From: Rhodospirillaceae bacterium
Lineage (GTDB): Bacteria > Pseudomonadota > Alphaproteobacteria > UBA9219
Reading direction: 5' to 3'
Length of the DNA: 9,586 bases
NCBI GenBank assembly: GCA_003504035.1
Contig: DOBW01000189.1
Location: 1 to 9,586, forward strand
How positions within the stretch are numbered: position 1 is the stretch's first letter; the number at the start of each line of letters is the position of its first letter. Positions 1-7,488 of the stretch are shown piece after piece. The position numbers were made by a program, and so were the translations under genes. A model generated the notes under the pieces. That model saw only the letters and a program-made list of their open reading frames with translations. It searched no databases and had not been told where the DNA came from.

Positions 1-374
1 CTCAAAACGGTCAGCCAAACGCGAAAAAAGTCCCCTCCTCTGGCCCCGACAGACACGGAACGATCCTTCATAAGGTCAAAAGTAATGTCTGGAAAGCGCT
101 TCTGGAGACGCGTAACGATAGGCTCCATCTCCTTTTCAGAAGGCGCTCGCGCCACAAAAACAGGTAATGTTGGCTCCTTAGAAGCCGCCTCAATAGCCGC
201 TTTTTTAGCCTCTACAGAGAGAGAAAGCGTGTAAAGGGCAAAAAGCATCACAAGAATAGCCCCCCCCCAACAAACAGAGACAATAACAATCGTTGCCTTA
301 TCAAAGGTTTGTAGAGCCTTGGAGAAAATGCTCGGCGAAAGCATTTTGCCAAAAGACGTATATTTACCGACCAT
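1..374 (-). CDS. Bitopic inner-membrane GspM/PilO-like pilus assembly protein (partial, C-terminus beyond window)
   Basis: The first 124 residues are visible; the frame runs off the left edge. A short cytoplasmic N-terminus (about 1-27) is followed by one hydrophobic membrane segment (about 28-50) and then a periplasmic part. Residues 84-124 (from EPIVTRL to FFRVWLTVL) read like the small ferredoxin-like fold of GspM/PilO proteins, with two short strands, an amphipathic helix and a closing FxxWLxxL. That match is pattern-based and could be wrong. The ATG lies 3 bases after the stop of the preceding gene, and a strong GGAGGAG site sits inside that gene's last codons, so the start is secure. 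Position and architecture suggest an inner-membrane alignment protein pairing with the upstream PilO2/GspL-like protein. A run of nine G falls in codons 36-39, inside the membrane segment. An uncharacterised membrane protein is the alternative. Confidence 0.7.
   Translation of the reverse strand, partial: MVGKYTSFGKMLSPSIFSKALQTFDKATIVIVSVCWGGAILVMLFALYTLSLSVEAKKAAIEAASKEPTLPVFVARAPSEKEMEPIVTRLQKRFPDITFDLMKDRSVSVGARGGDFFRVWLTVL
260..268. repeat. Nine-base C/G homopolymer inside a coding region
   Basis: Nine consecutive C on the plus strand (G on the coding strand), at codons 36-39 of the GspM-like gene, within TGG GGG GGG GCT (Trp-Gly-Gly-Ala). The frame is open through the tract. Gain or loss of one base would end the protein inside its membrane segment. 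Confidence 0.9.
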
Positions 375-377
375 ATT

Positions 378-1424
378 CTATCTCCTCCGCCTGCGGCTTT
401 TCGATTTTTCAATCGTGAGGGACTCACGTGAATTCCCGATAATCACACCTCGATCATCTGTCTCTAGCATTTGTCCACCGATTTCTTTAATACGATTTGC
501 TGTTATGTTTTTCGGTATAACAGCGCGCCACACGGCCTTGCCATCTATGATAGTATAAATCTCAAGATAGCCATTAAGCGTTAGAAGCCCATCATTCAAA
601 TCAGAGAAAGCGGCCAATTTTTTACGCATAGGACTGGCGCGTTGCAACTGAACAGAACGTAAAAGCTCAAGCGATTTTCTTTCAGAGCGCACGCGAATTT
701 CTTCAAGATCAGCATTGGCTGTAACCGTTGACATCGCCGCGCCCAACCAAATCAAAATGGCAAAACAGGCAAAAATAATCGAACTAAACACTACCACCGT
801 TGCCAAAACACGTCGCGCACGCTCCTCAAACAGGGACAAGGAATACCACGGAAAAGGAGTCAACTTGGCAATTCTGTCGGGCACAAGATCAATAATAGGC
901 GCCTCGTCCAGCTCCCGCGCTATACGCTCAGCCTTAGCGCGCACAACCGAGGCTGTACCACGATGTATTTGCAGCCCATCAGATAAAAGAGTCATCATCG
1001 TTGCTGTTTCTTCACTAAAGTAAGTGTAAACGATTGGTGGCAAAGCAGCGTCCTTCATACTGGGCAACAAAGAGGCAAAAGGACACCATGTATCAGGATG
1101 GGAACTTTGATCAGCAGACTGAATAGCCAAATACCAGATTTTATCCCCTTTGGCTTGCCAAACAATATGAATGCGCTCTGTATCTGCAGCTTCCGCTGCA
1201 GCATTCCAGACGATGTCCTGCTCTTCTCCCGCTACACGCGGACAACAGCCTCCTACAAGATCTGGTGGAAAATAATAATCACCTAAAGCACCGAGCCCAC
1301 CGACAAGAGCTTTGCTTAAAGAATTGATGTCCTCATGATCAGAAGTCGCGCCTAATGCATCTTCTGTCTTTTTGCTTCCACCCATCCAAAAGCTTTTGGC
1401 TTTATCTAGAAATTTCTTTGACAT
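378..1424 (-). CDS. Bitopic PilO2/BfpC/GspL-like type IVb pilus inner-membrane protein
   Basis: A 348-residue protein with a large cytoplasmic N-terminal region (about 1-205), one membrane segment (about 206-231, from VLATVVVF to LIWLGAAM) and a periplasmic C-terminus of about 115 residues that begins with a charged, probably helical stretch (235-262). The layout of cytoplasmic domain, single span and small periplasmic domain is that of GspL, BfpC and the PilO2 proteins of R64-type pili, which link the motor ATPase to the periplasmic ring. I see no actin-like ATP-binding motifs, so a full GspL cytoplasmic domain is not shown. Residues 284-316 (NGYLEIY, AVWRAVIP) resemble the periplasmic domain of the PilO2 group, a weak impression only. 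The ATG lies 6 bases after the platform gene's stop, with GGGTGA upstream. The protein ends in five arginines that double as the next gene's Shine-Dalgarno. Confidence 0.6.
   Translation of the reverse strand: MSKKFLDKAKSFWMGGSKKTEDALGATSDHEDINSLSKALVGGLGALGDYYFPPDLVGGCCPRVAGEEQDIVWNAAAEAADTERIHIVWQAKGDKIWYLAIQSADQSSHPDTWCPFASLLPSMKDAALPPIVYTYFSEETATMMTLLSDGLQIHRGTASVVRAKAERIARELDEAPIIDLVPDRIAKLTPFPWYSLSLFEERARRVLATVVVFSSIIFACFAILIWLGAAMSTVTANADLEEIRVRSERKSLELLRSVQLQRASPMRKKLAAFSDLNDGLLTLNGYLEIYTIIDGKAVWRAVIPKNITANRIKEIGGQMLETDDRGVIIGNSRESLTIEKSKSRRRRR
381..388 (-). promoter_or_regulatory. Strong Shine-Dalgarno site embedded in upstream coding sequence
   Basis: On the minus strand this reads GGAGGAGA, 6-8 bases before the ATG at 374. 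The same bases encode the last arginines and run into the TAG stop of the preceding gene, so the site is both ribosome binding site and C-terminal Arg codons. Confidence 0.7.
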
Positions 1425-1430
1425 AAAAAA

Positions 1431-2651
1431 TCACCCGCGCATTTCGTTGAGATCATTGAGGAAGCTTTCATTCTGAAGCATAAGAAGATAAATCGTAGTC
1501 AAAATCGTCACGCCTGACAAACCAATCAAAAGAAACAGTCCAAACTTGACGATTTTACGTTGTCCTGACTTTGCCATCAAAGCCCGCTCTTCAGCAATAG
1601 CCTCATAAACTTCACCCAACTGATCAACAGATTGAATCGTCACAATCTGATCACGCTCAGCTTTCGTCAAAGGCCAACGCGCCAAAGCACGCGCCGGTTC
1701 AACACCCGCCATGATCTTATTTTTACAGTCTGTCCAATAGGTACGCGCTGCTGGTTCAACTGAACTTTGAATGATAATGTCCAAAGCTTCTGCAAGAGGA
1801 ACCTTGCCATGCAAAAGCCGTGTCATCAACTTGCATGTATCTTTAAGACTAATATTTCGAAAATATGTCGAGAGAAGAGGTATTTTCATCATCAAACGGG
1901 CTGTAAAATGCTCTTGCTTATGGCGGTTGCGCCAGTAAGACAAAACAAAAACAATAATGGCAAGAATAATGACTGTACTAAGCACAAGCATGATCCCATT
2001 AACAATGGTAACCATTTTAATGCCTTCCTCAAATTTAGCTACAGCCGCAGGGTCTTTGGCTTTTGTCCCCTGTTCCTTAAGATAGGGAATAAAACCAAAC
2101 TGTGTGCCCCAAATGGAGCCAATAACACTCACAATATCAAAAGAAAGCCAACTCATTGTTGCAATAAGGGCCTTATATTGCGTTCCCTTTTGCTCAACAT
2201 GCTCAATGGCATGCTGAATAACGCCTTTGAGATCTCCGGCCCGCTCGCCAGCCGTAATAATAGCCATGGTTGCCGCATCCAAAAGCTTAAGCTCACGCAA
2301 CGCCTCAGAAAAAGCCCCACCACCTTTCAAAACCGTTCGAGTCGGCAAAAAGGCCAGACGACGTCGCGGATCTTCTTCACCTTCAATAATATTTAAAAGC
2401 GCTGTACCAGCCGATGCTGTCGCCGACTGAAAGCGAATAGCGCGCAAGAGCTGCATTTGCCATTCGCGTGAACGGACATCCATCCACTCAAAAAGCGGCG
2501 GCTTTTGCTCGGCGATCTTGATAGGCCACAAGCCTCTGTTGCGCAATTTACGCCGCACGGCATGCTCGTTAGGAAGATAGAAATCTTCTTCCTGAACCAA
2601 AACAGCCCCACCAATGGTCGGTTGAGCAAAACGGGCACGAAAAAGCTTCAT
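1431..2651 (-). CDS. GspF/PilR-type inner-membrane platform protein of a type IVb pilus / type II secretion-like system
   Basis: A 406-residue polytopic protein, usual for the T2SSF family (GspF, PilC, R64 PilR). Two repeated cytoplasmic T2SSF domains are visible, at about 62-165 and 262-365. The first carries ITAGERAGDL (131-140), matching the family's conserved GExxGxL motif; the second has the degenerate counterpart SVDQLGEVYEAI. Hydrophobic segments lie at about 163-183, 216-239 and 366-391, the standard three-span pattern. Such proteins form the platform on which the assembly ATPase acts to extract pilins. I start at ATG 2651 (MKLFRARF), 10 bases after the ATPase stop with AAGGTGAGG in front. 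The longer frame would need a TTG at 2699 and a 38-base overlap. It lies between ATPase and PilO2-like genes, matching the pilQ-pilR order of R64. Confidence 0.9.
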   Translation of the reverse strand: MKLFRARFAQPTIGGAVLVQEEDFYLPNEHAVRRKLRNRGLWPIKIAEQKPPLFEWMDVRSREWQMQLLRAIRFQSATASAGTALLNIIEGEEDPRRRLAFLPTRTVLKGGGAFSEALRELKLLDAATMAIITAGERAGDLKGVIQHAIEHVEQKGTQYKALIATMSWLSFDIVSVIGSIWGTQFGFIPYLKEQGTKAKDPAAVAKFEEGIKMVTIVNGIMLVLSTVIILAIIVFVLSYWRNRHKQEHFTARLMMKIPLLSTYFRNISLKDTCKLMTRLLHGKVPLAEALDIIIQSSVEPAARTYWTDCKNKIMAGVEPARALARWPLTKAERDQIVTIQSVDQLGEVYEAIAEERALMAKSGQRKIVKFGLFLLIGLSGVTILTTIYLLMLQNESFLNDLNEMRG

Positions 2652-2659
2652 AGCCCCCG

Positions 2660-2668
2660 CCTCACCTT
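2660..2668 (-). promoter_or_regulatory. Ribosome binding site that decides the platform gene start
   Basis: On the minus strand AAGGTGAGG, 8 bases before ATG 2651 and overlapping the ATPase stop codon TGA. It favours ATG 2651 over the upstream TTG at 2699. Confidence 0.6.
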
Positions 2669-4407
2669 CCGCGACCTTGTCGCGATGAAGCTTCTTCAAC
2701 CATCAAAGAAGCTCCCATATTGGCATCAATGGCATTGCGACGGATAAGATCGCGCAATGTTTCGCGCCGTTGCAGATAGAAAGTGCCAGGCACATCAACA
2801 ACTGAAGAGGTAACATTGGAAACCATCATTTCCGTAATAGCACGGCGACTGGCCTGATCCTCCGGCGGGAACATGGCCTCCAAAAGAAGTGTTCGACCAA
2901 GAAAACCTGTGTGATTGCACAAATCACACCCTTCGCTGCTAGCCAAAGCAAGACTATCGTCCGCACGCACGCCTATATCGCCACAACGTGCCTCATCACC
3001 AAAAATACGAATGGCCGTATCCACTTTATGACAGGCCGGACAAACGGTTTTAACAAGGCGCTGAGATAGCGAGGCTATAAGCGCATGTCCTAAAATGTAA
3101 AGACCACTCGTACGATAGGCCGAGCTTAAAAAACCATCCATACGATCCAAAGTATGAAGCGCATCCACCGCGTGAACTGTTGTAATCACAAGATGGCCTG
3201 ATTCCGTTGCACGCAAAGCAGCCTCAACCGTATCGCCGTCACGCATCTCACCAACAATAATGACATCAGGATCATGACGCATCAATGCGCGAATAATTTC
3301 AGCAATAGTGTTAGCCGAATTATCTGTCACCGATGTCTGATCAACGAGCGGCATATCATATTCAACCGGCGCTTCAACTGAATAAACAGCACGTGAAGAA
3401 CGGTCAATTTCTTGGATGATACCGTAAAGCGTTGTTGATTTACCAGAACCCGTAGGACCACTCACAACAATGATGCCACCATCTTTCGTGTGGCCATGAA
3501 TTGTCTTTTTAAGTTTTTCGGCAACAACGGGAGCATGCATAAACAGCTCATTAAAACTACGAAGATTTTCACGATCGAGCAAACGCAAGGTAAGTTTTTC
3601 ACCCGACGGCGCCACAGGTAAAGCCGCAACACGAACATCAATGACACGACCTTGCCATTCAAAACCAAGACGTCCATCTTGCGGATGCTGACGATCAGCA
3701 GCATCCATTTTCGAGTCTGTTTTAATACGCGTTACAAGCGGCGCCATAACGCGATTAGGTATCAAATGTTTGTAAATCAAATCACCATCAACACGATAGC
3801 GTATCCAACACCGCGCATCATCATCCAGCAAAGATAAATGAATATCCGAAGTACGACTCTGCAGGGCCTCGGCCAAAATATCACTAAGCGCTTGCTCAAT
3901 CAGTGTTGCGTCATCAGGATCACGTGCCAATGTCGCAAAAATGCGCAAAAGTCTTTCACCAGCGACTTCGCTTTGCTCACGCATCAGGCGCGCCAGCTCA
4001 GCTCTGTCCCATGATTCGACTTCGATCTTGACGACCTCACGATTAGCCCGCTGCAAAGCGCTGGTGATGCGAAGAAGATCAGCATCATCCACGCGATCCC
4101 CAACAGCCAGACGCAAAACACCATCACGAAGTTCAAGAAGGCATAGCCCCATGGCTGTCTGGTTTGCGACAGAAACATAAAGCCGCAAAGCCTGCATCGT
4201 TAAATCTTCGCGCGCACCACCACGTCTTTTTGTAAGGTCAGTTTCCTCAAGCACAAACCCATTGCGCCGAAGAATTTCTTCAATTGTAAGATAGCGTCCC
4301 GTTGCACGGCGCATTGTTTGCTCGGCCAAAGCAAGTTCATAGTGACGGGTTTGAACCCGCTTGCCACTTACCATTTCTTGCACAGCAGTCTGTAGGATCT
4401 CGCTCAT
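2662..4407 (-). CDS. GspE/PilQ-type assembly ATPase of a type IVb pilus / type II secretion-like system
   Basis: A 581-residue cytoplasmic secretion ATPase that powers pilin extraction and polymerisation. An N-terminal helical/N1E-like region (1-150) precedes the PAS-like N2 domain, which has the typical SRTSDIHL motif (184-191) and YRVDGDL (204-210). The RecA-like domain carries Walker A GPTGSGKST (317-325), Walker B with HDPDVIIVGEMRD (378-390) and a His box GHLVITTVH (404-412). A four-cysteine zinc site follows: CPAC (456-459) and CDLC (494-497), as in GspE and PilB. The Asp box reads SVEAPVEY (343-350); most relatives have an aspartate where this has Ala346, though both glutamates remain. 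The start ATG overlaps the previous stop by 4 bases (ATGA) with only a weak AGG upstream, suggesting translational coupling. Zinc site, N-terminal domain and neighbours argue for assembly rather than a retraction PilT. Confidence 0.94.
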   Translation of the reverse strand: MSEILQTAVQEMVSGKRVQTRHYELALAEQTMRRATGRYLTIEEILRRNGFVLEETDLTKRRGGAREDLTMQALRLYVSVANQTAMGLCLLELRDGVLRLAVGDRVDDADLLRITSALQRANREVVKIEVESWDRAELARLMREQSEVAGERLLRIFATLARDPDDATLIEQALSDILAEALQSRTSDIHLSLLDDDARCWIRYRVDGDLIYKHLIPNRVMAPLVTRIKTDSKMDAADRQHPQDGRLGFEWQGRVIDVRVAALPVAPSGEKLTLRLLDRENLRSFNELFMHAPVVAEKLKKTIHGHTKDGGIIVVSGPTGSGKSTTLYGIIQEIDRSSRAVYSVEAPVEYDMPLVDQTSVTDNSANTIAEIIRALMRHDPDVIIVGEMRDGDTVEAALRATESGHLVITTVHAVDALHTLDRMDGFLSSAYRTSGLYILGHALIASLSQRLVKTVCPACHKVDTAIRIFGDEARCGDIGVRADDSLALASSEGCDLCNHTGFLGRTLLLEAMFPPEDQASRRAITEMMVSNVTSSVVDVPGTFYLQRRETLRDLIRRNAIDANMGASLMVEEASSRQGRGR

Positions 4408-5702
4408 TGCGAGCCTATAGGCGACGAGACAGAATTATCATCTTCACCAGACGTCTCTGTTTCCTTATTCTCTGCTTTTTTCCCGTTTGCTAAATCTGTC
4501 AATTCGGAAACAGTCTCCAAAAGCAAGAGTTTATCTCTGTCTTCAAAAGAAACCTCAGCCTCTTTCGCCGTTATATCCATCAACCGCGCCTTCCCATCGC
4601 CCAGCTTAAATTCTCGACTAAGTTCCACCACAAACGTTGATCCATTAAAATATAAAACAGCACGATTTCCTACGGTTCCTATTAAATGAAGATTCTCCAA
4701 AGGATCATTCACAACTTTGTCATAAACAGAAGAAGAAAGAGCACCCTCAGACAAAGCCGAAACTTCCCCCGAAGCAATCATTCCTTCAAGCTCTTTGGTT
4801 GTCGGAGAAAGAGGTATCCCATGAGACGATCCCGATGACGTTTGCTTCCCAGACGAAGAAACGTAAGCCATTGCCTTAGATTGAGGGCCAAGTATCGCTT
4901 TTCCTCGAATAGGAATAACAGCAAAGCCTCTTTTTCCACTGTGACGAATGATGAGATCCGTTGAGACAATGCCTTTAATTTCAGGAGTCCACACAAGAGT
5001 CACGGGACAAGAAGCACCAGATTTAAGTTCCTCTTCAGGGAGACACCCCTGATCCAAGCGTAAAAGACCATTTTCAGGTGCAATGACCTCAATGGACAGA
5101 ATTTTAATAATCTCATTACTGTCATTGACCATCAGCGCTGTACGAACAGCACGGTCTATTCCAACTTCAACTTCGCCAAAATCAACAGGCACAATATTCT
5201 TGGAGCTCAACTCAAGACCTGCCTCTTTTTGCTCCTTTGATACCGAACCACCTGTCTTACCAATAAGTTTTGCACGCGCCAAACGGCCCGAACCTTTGTG
5301 CGTCAGCATAACCTCTGCAGTCCACGCACCTGGGGCCAGAGGTGTTGTCTCCACAGATACCGAACAACGATTTCCTGCGGCGATCGTGCCTTGTTTTGTA
5401 CAATCATCTAAAACAATATCGGCACGCACATTGTCATCACCGCTTGCGGTTATATTAATAAGCTTAACAGGATTGGGCGAGTTATTAACAAAAAAAACGG
5501 TTGTTCGCCGACCGATCTTAATGGCCGTTTCTCCTAAATTAATATCGCCTTTGGGCTCAACAGTTATGGCCTCCCCTACCGCTTTCCCTCCACCTGACGG
5601 TGAAAGAAAAGAGGCATCACGCGCAATTGTCACGCTTGGAAAAGAACAAACAAAAAGAAAAAAGAGGAAAACCCCGAGACTATGGAAACATACTTCTTTC
5701 AT
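4404..5702 (-). CDS. Secreted PilP/GspC-like secretin-docking protein with two N-terminal Ig-like (ASH/choice-of-anchor D type) domains
   Basis: A 432-residue periplasmic protein. The Sec signal peptide has a hydrophobic core at 9-24 and probable cleavage after VTIA (27). Two tandem Ig-like domains follow, about 54-150 and 172-270. They align end to end: LGE/FGE opening, a Cys-x11-Cys pair in each (C101/C113; C220/C232), then xG followed by T-x-P and a closing IGK/RGK. This pattern is typical of ASH / choice-of-anchor D domains. A Ser/Gly-rich linker (about 280-325) leads to a small beta domain (about 336-396, from LHLIGTVGN to KLLLLE) that reads like the PilP/GspC homology region, which docks on secretin N-domains. 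The acidic tail (405-432) looks disordered. The gene lies 5 bases after the secretin, with AGGAAGGCAGG ahead, and before the ATPase, where R64 has pilP. Usual PilP is far shorter and lacks Ig domains. The domain calls are by eye. Confidence 0.72.
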   Translation of the reverse strand: MKEVCFHSLGVFLFFLFVCSFPSVTIARDASFLSPSGGGKAVGEAITVEPKGDINLGETAIKIGRRTTVFFVNNSPNPVKLINITASGDDNVRADIVLDDCTKQGTIAAGNRCSVSVETTPLAPGAWTAEVMLTHKGSGRLARAKLIGKTGGSVSKEQKEAGLELSSKNIVPVDFGEVEVGIDRAVRTALMVNDSNEIIKILSIEVIAPENGLLRLDQGCLPEEELKSGASCPVTLVWTPEIKGIVSTDLIIRHSGKRGFAVIPIRGKAILGPQSKAMAYVSSSGKQTSSGSSHGIPLSPTTKELEGMIASGEVSALSEGALSSSVYDKVVNDPLENLHLIGTVGNRAVLYFNGSTFVVELSREFKLGDGKARLMDITAKEAEVSFEDRDKLLLLETVSELTDLANGKKAENKETETSGEDDNSVSSPIGSQ

Positions 5703-5707
5703 AGAAT

Positions 5708-7474
5708 CTACCTGCCTTCCTGCGCGTACGAAGGAGCAAGTAAATCCTCAAAGGCATAAGAGAAGCCGCGCTGCAAAAGATTTTTGTCAACGAACGTTTC
5801 ATCTTCATTTGACGAAGGCAAAGAAGGTGCTGCGCGAGCAGCTCTTTCTAAAATGATGTTAGATGTACTGAAAAAAGGTTTATCAACTTCAATTTCTTTT
5901 CGGTAGTCTAGCTGAATCGCAAGCTCAGGCATTCTAACAACGCGAGCGCCATCTTTATCAACAACAACAGCATCGAGCATGAGTTCTTCTATGCTATTTT
6001 TCTCAGGCGAACGCTTTCGGGACGTTACTTGCCGTTTGTCTTCCTCTTGCACATCTTCCACATCTGCAAACTTAACAACAGACGGTTTAACAAGAAGAAC
6101 CAACTCCGTGTTTTTCATGACATCAGAAGCGTAGGTAGGAATAGACCCAAAGAAAGTAGGAAGCCCTTCACGATCATCTTCATCACGCGATGTCACGAGT
6201 CCGGCCAGCACCAAATTATCCCCTGGGCGCACACGTAATGTCGTTTCAACTTTACGCTCTGACGTTTCAGGAAGATCAATAATTCTACCATCTTCCATTT
6301 CTGTTTCATTCAAACTAACAAGATCTTGAATATCAATTTCCAAATAAGCCGATATAACATCATTTTCATAGGTACCATTGATGCTAACAGTAAGGCCTGT
6401 TTCAAGACTTTCAGTTGAAACCGTGTTAGCACTACTACCTGATGAAGATCCTGAAACACTTGATGCCTCACCAATCTCGGAAATATAACGCTTTTCCCCA
6501 CCAACGCGAAAAACGGCATCTGACCCCGATATAAAGGTCAACTGAGGATTACTGATCGTTTGAACAATCCCCTTCGTTGCTAAAAACTCTAAGACCGTAT
6601 TAGCATCAACGAGACCTGTGAGTGTAGCCCCAAGACTAACCCCCGGACTCGCTATACTGCTAAAAGCCGTTGAGCCACCAAGGGAGGTAATATTCTGCCC
6701 CAGCGCCTTAAAATTACCAACACTGAAGGTGTCCCAGTTGATGCCCGTAGAATTAGCCTTGTTAAGCACAACTTCCCAAATATAAAGCTGCATCACAATC
6801 AAAGGCCGTCCATGTCTGAGATGCGTAATATATTCCTGCACACGTTCATGACCTTCTACGTCTGCCGTGTAAATCAAATTACCGCCATGTTCATCCAAAC
6901 GAACCGTTCCGCTAATAAGAGAACTGATTGTTGTAGACATCGTGTTTTTCGCTGCTGCGCCCGTACCGGTGCTATCTTTCTGCGGCATAGCTGGAAGTTC
7001 AATAATAAATGTTTCTTCTTCCTTCAGCTCCAGAAGTCCTCCGCGATAAGGGCAAAAAACCTTAGCCGACTTACATATTTTTTTGACAACCTTAGGAAGC
7101 GGGCCACTTAAGTTGGTAACGGAAACGAGCTTACCATCAAAAGAACCAACATCCCAAGAAAGAGAAACGTCTGTCCCTGCTAAAATCGCCTGCAAAGCAG
7201 CAGTAATAGGCACAGCGCTTAAATTGGTTGTCGGAATAATAATGTTGCTTGGAAGATCCTGTGTGCGCATAAGCCGCCTTTCGAGCAACCGCTTGCCGAG
7301 AGGCAATGTCACAACAGGAGGGTCTTTTTCCCCACGCACCGTTTCGTCCGGATCAGGGACCTCGGCTAGTTGAGGCAAGCGCCCTGTCGTTGGCCGCGCA
7401 TCAGGAACATGCACAGCGTCGCACCCCAAAAGAGGGAGCAAAAGAACAACCAAAATGACCGCGTGAAGACGCAT
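5708..7474 (-). CDS. Lipoprotein secretin of a type IVb pilus / type II-like system (PilN-like)
   Basis: A 588-residue outer-membrane secretin that forms the ring through which the pilus or substrate passes. The N-terminus is a lipoprotein signal with lipobox LLGC (Cys18), as in R64 PilN and BfpB, so it may reach the outer membrane without a separate pilotin. A proline-rich linker (20-70) leads to an N0/STN-like domain (75-160) with a close Cys pair (C134, C141). A second periplasmic domain (185-245) precedes the secretin core (about 285-470), with SNPQLTFISG near 308 and the membrane-inserting half at 404-468 (LRVRPGDNLVLAGL, TELVLLVKPSV). A Ser/Gly stretch (338-350) probably forms the gate-proximal loop. 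About 118 residues follow the core as an unassigned C-terminal extension. The start is ATG 7474, not the TTG directly before it: AAGGTG lies 8 bases upstream. It is the first gene of the leftward operon. Confidence 0.93.
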   Translation of the reverse strand: MRLHAVILVVLLLPLLGCDAVHVPDARPTTGRLPQLAEVPDPDETVRGEKDPPVVTLPLGKRLLERRLMRTQDLPSNIIIPTTNLSAVPITAALQAILAGTDVSLSWDVGSFDGKLVSVTNLSGPLPKVVKKICKSAKVFCPYRGGLLELKEEETFIIELPAMPQKDSTGTGAAAKNTMSTTISSLISGTVRLDEHGGNLIYTADVEGHERVQEYITHLRHGRPLIVMQLYIWEVVLNKANSTGINWDTFSVGNFKALGQNITSLGGSTAFSSIASPGVSLGATLTGLVDANTVLEFLATKGIVQTISNPQLTFISGSDAVFRVGGEKRYISEIGEASSVSGSSSGSSANTVSTESLETGLTVSINGTYENDVISAYLEIDIQDLVSLNETEMEDGRIIDLPETSERKVETTLRVRPGDNLVLAGLVTSRDEDDREGLPTFFGSIPTYASDVMKNTELVLLVKPSVVKFADVEDVQEEDKRQVTSRKRSPEKNSIEELMLDAVVVDKDGARVVRMPELAIQLDYRKEIEVDKPFFSTSNIILERAARAAPSLPSSNEDETFVDKNLLQRGFSYAFEDLLAPSYAQEGR

Positions 7475-7482
7475 CAAGAAAA

Positions 7483-7488
7483 CACCTT
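7483..7488 (-). promoter_or_regulatory. Ribosome binding site of the secretin gene
   Basis: On the minus strand AAGGTG, 8 bases ahead of ATG 7474 and 5 bases ahead of the adjacent TTG at 7477. The spacing favours the ATG. Confidence 0.65.

Noticed and set aside
402..415. Small inverted repeat CGATT-TTTC-AATCG as a terminator
   Set aside because: Only a 5-base stem, no U-run in the direction of transcription, and it lies inside a coding region before a tightly coupled gene.
1767..2396. 209-residue plus-strand open frame opposite the platform gene
   Set aside because: Fully antisense to a clear GspF-family gene; Asn/Lys/Cys-rich composition typical of a shadow frame.
2652..2699. Upstream TTG start for the platform gene (adds 16 residues)
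   Set aside because: ATG 2651 has AAGGTGAGG at good spacing and lies just after the ATPase stop; the TTG needs a 38-base overlap and the extra residues are unlike the family.
5628..5702. Possible lipobox (FLFVC) in the signal peptide of the Ig-PilP protein
   Set aside because: The residue before Cys is Val, not Gly/Ala/Ser, and the hydrophobic core runs past it to a normal VTIA cleavage site; a soluble secreted form is more likely.
5083..5856. 257-residue plus-strand open frame opposite the secretin and Ig-PilP genes
   Set aside because: Antisense to two well-supported genes and crossing their junction; low-complexity Ser/Thr/Pro-rich product with no recognisable domain.
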